From: Methylomonas sp.
GTDB lineage: Bacteria; Pseudomonadota; Gammaproteobacteria; Methylococcales; Methylomonadaceae
Reading direction: 5' to 3'
Length of the DNA stretch: 5,077 nucleotides
Assembly: GCA_026988195.1 (NCBI GenBank)
Contig: JALSLS010000014.1
Location: 1 to 5,077 of the forward strand
Shown one piece after another: positions 4,997 to 5,077 of the stretch; position 1 is the stretch's first letter; each line of letters begins with the position of its first letter. Under the pieces are notes generated by a model. It made no database searches. It was not told where the DNA came from and saw only the letters and a list, made by a program, of their open reading frames with translations. The translations under genes were made by a program, and so were the position numbers.

Positions 4997-5077
4997 TTAC
5001 CAGCTCAAGCCTAGCGTCATAAAAATAATGATTAAAGAAAGTGTCGCTGCATTTTGAAACACTTCATCCCAGTCAAT
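4997..5077 (-). CDS. Possible C-terminal tail of a membrane protein (start outside window)
   Basis: On the minus strand one frame is open from the right edge for 26 residues to a TAA at 4997-4999. It reads a polar stretch, IDWDEVFQNAATL, followed by a hydrophobic run SLIIFMTLGLSW, as in a terminal membrane helix. Its stop lies 71 bp before the methyltransferase start, a normal spacing for a same-strand neighbour. An open frame this short arises easily by chance, so the call depends on the pattern alone. No family can be assigned. Confidence 0.3.
   Translation of the reverse strand: MDWDEVFQNAATLSLIIIFMTLGLSW

Overview
The window looks like chromosomal DNA from an AT-rich gammaproteobacterium. 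That is inferred from the protein families: an RlhA/YdcP-like U32 protein with a long C-terminal tail, a Cys-type glutathione S-transferase, a methyltransferase with the GTRDHD and REQQPWLA signatures, and the tail of a SagB-like nitroreductase. It fits marine or sulfur/methane-type gammaproteobacteria best, but no genus can be named. No plasmid, phage, CRISPR, tRNA or rRNA feature was seen.

Layout. Positions 1-491 (+) hold the C-terminal third or so of a SagB/ThcOx-type FMN nitroreductase cut by the window edge. A 167-bp gap (492-658) with two interleaved inverted repeats and a weak promoter candidate leads to a 749-residue U32-family protein (659-2908, +), probably an Fe-S RNA hydroxylase relative. 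A 225-residue GST-family protein (2923-3600, +) follows 14 bp later and probably shares its transcript. After a 686-bp non-coding stretch (3601-4286), a class I SAM methyltransferase lies on the minus strand (4287-4925), convergent with the GST. At the right edge a short minus-strand reading frame (4997-5077) may be the hydrophobic tail of another protein.

The most informative part is the non-coding stretch, which is a cluster of small palindromic repeats. A compact non-coding element at 3981-4167 has 23-bp terminal inverted repeats (22/23 matching) and is flanked on both sides by the 8-bp duplication AACTATTA, so it reads as a MITE-like insertion. An inverted pair of REP-like hairpins sits at its centre. 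A third, unpaired copy of the same terminal repeat lies 300 bp to the left (3673-3703), and between them is a second palindromic unit with two perfect hairpins (3718-3845).

The genes do not form one obvious pathway. The U32-GST pair is a plausible operon; the nitroreductase and methyltransferase look like independent neighbours. None of the three complete genes has a recognisable Shine-Dalgarno sequence. No convincing new multi-gene system is present; the repeat cluster is the best lead.
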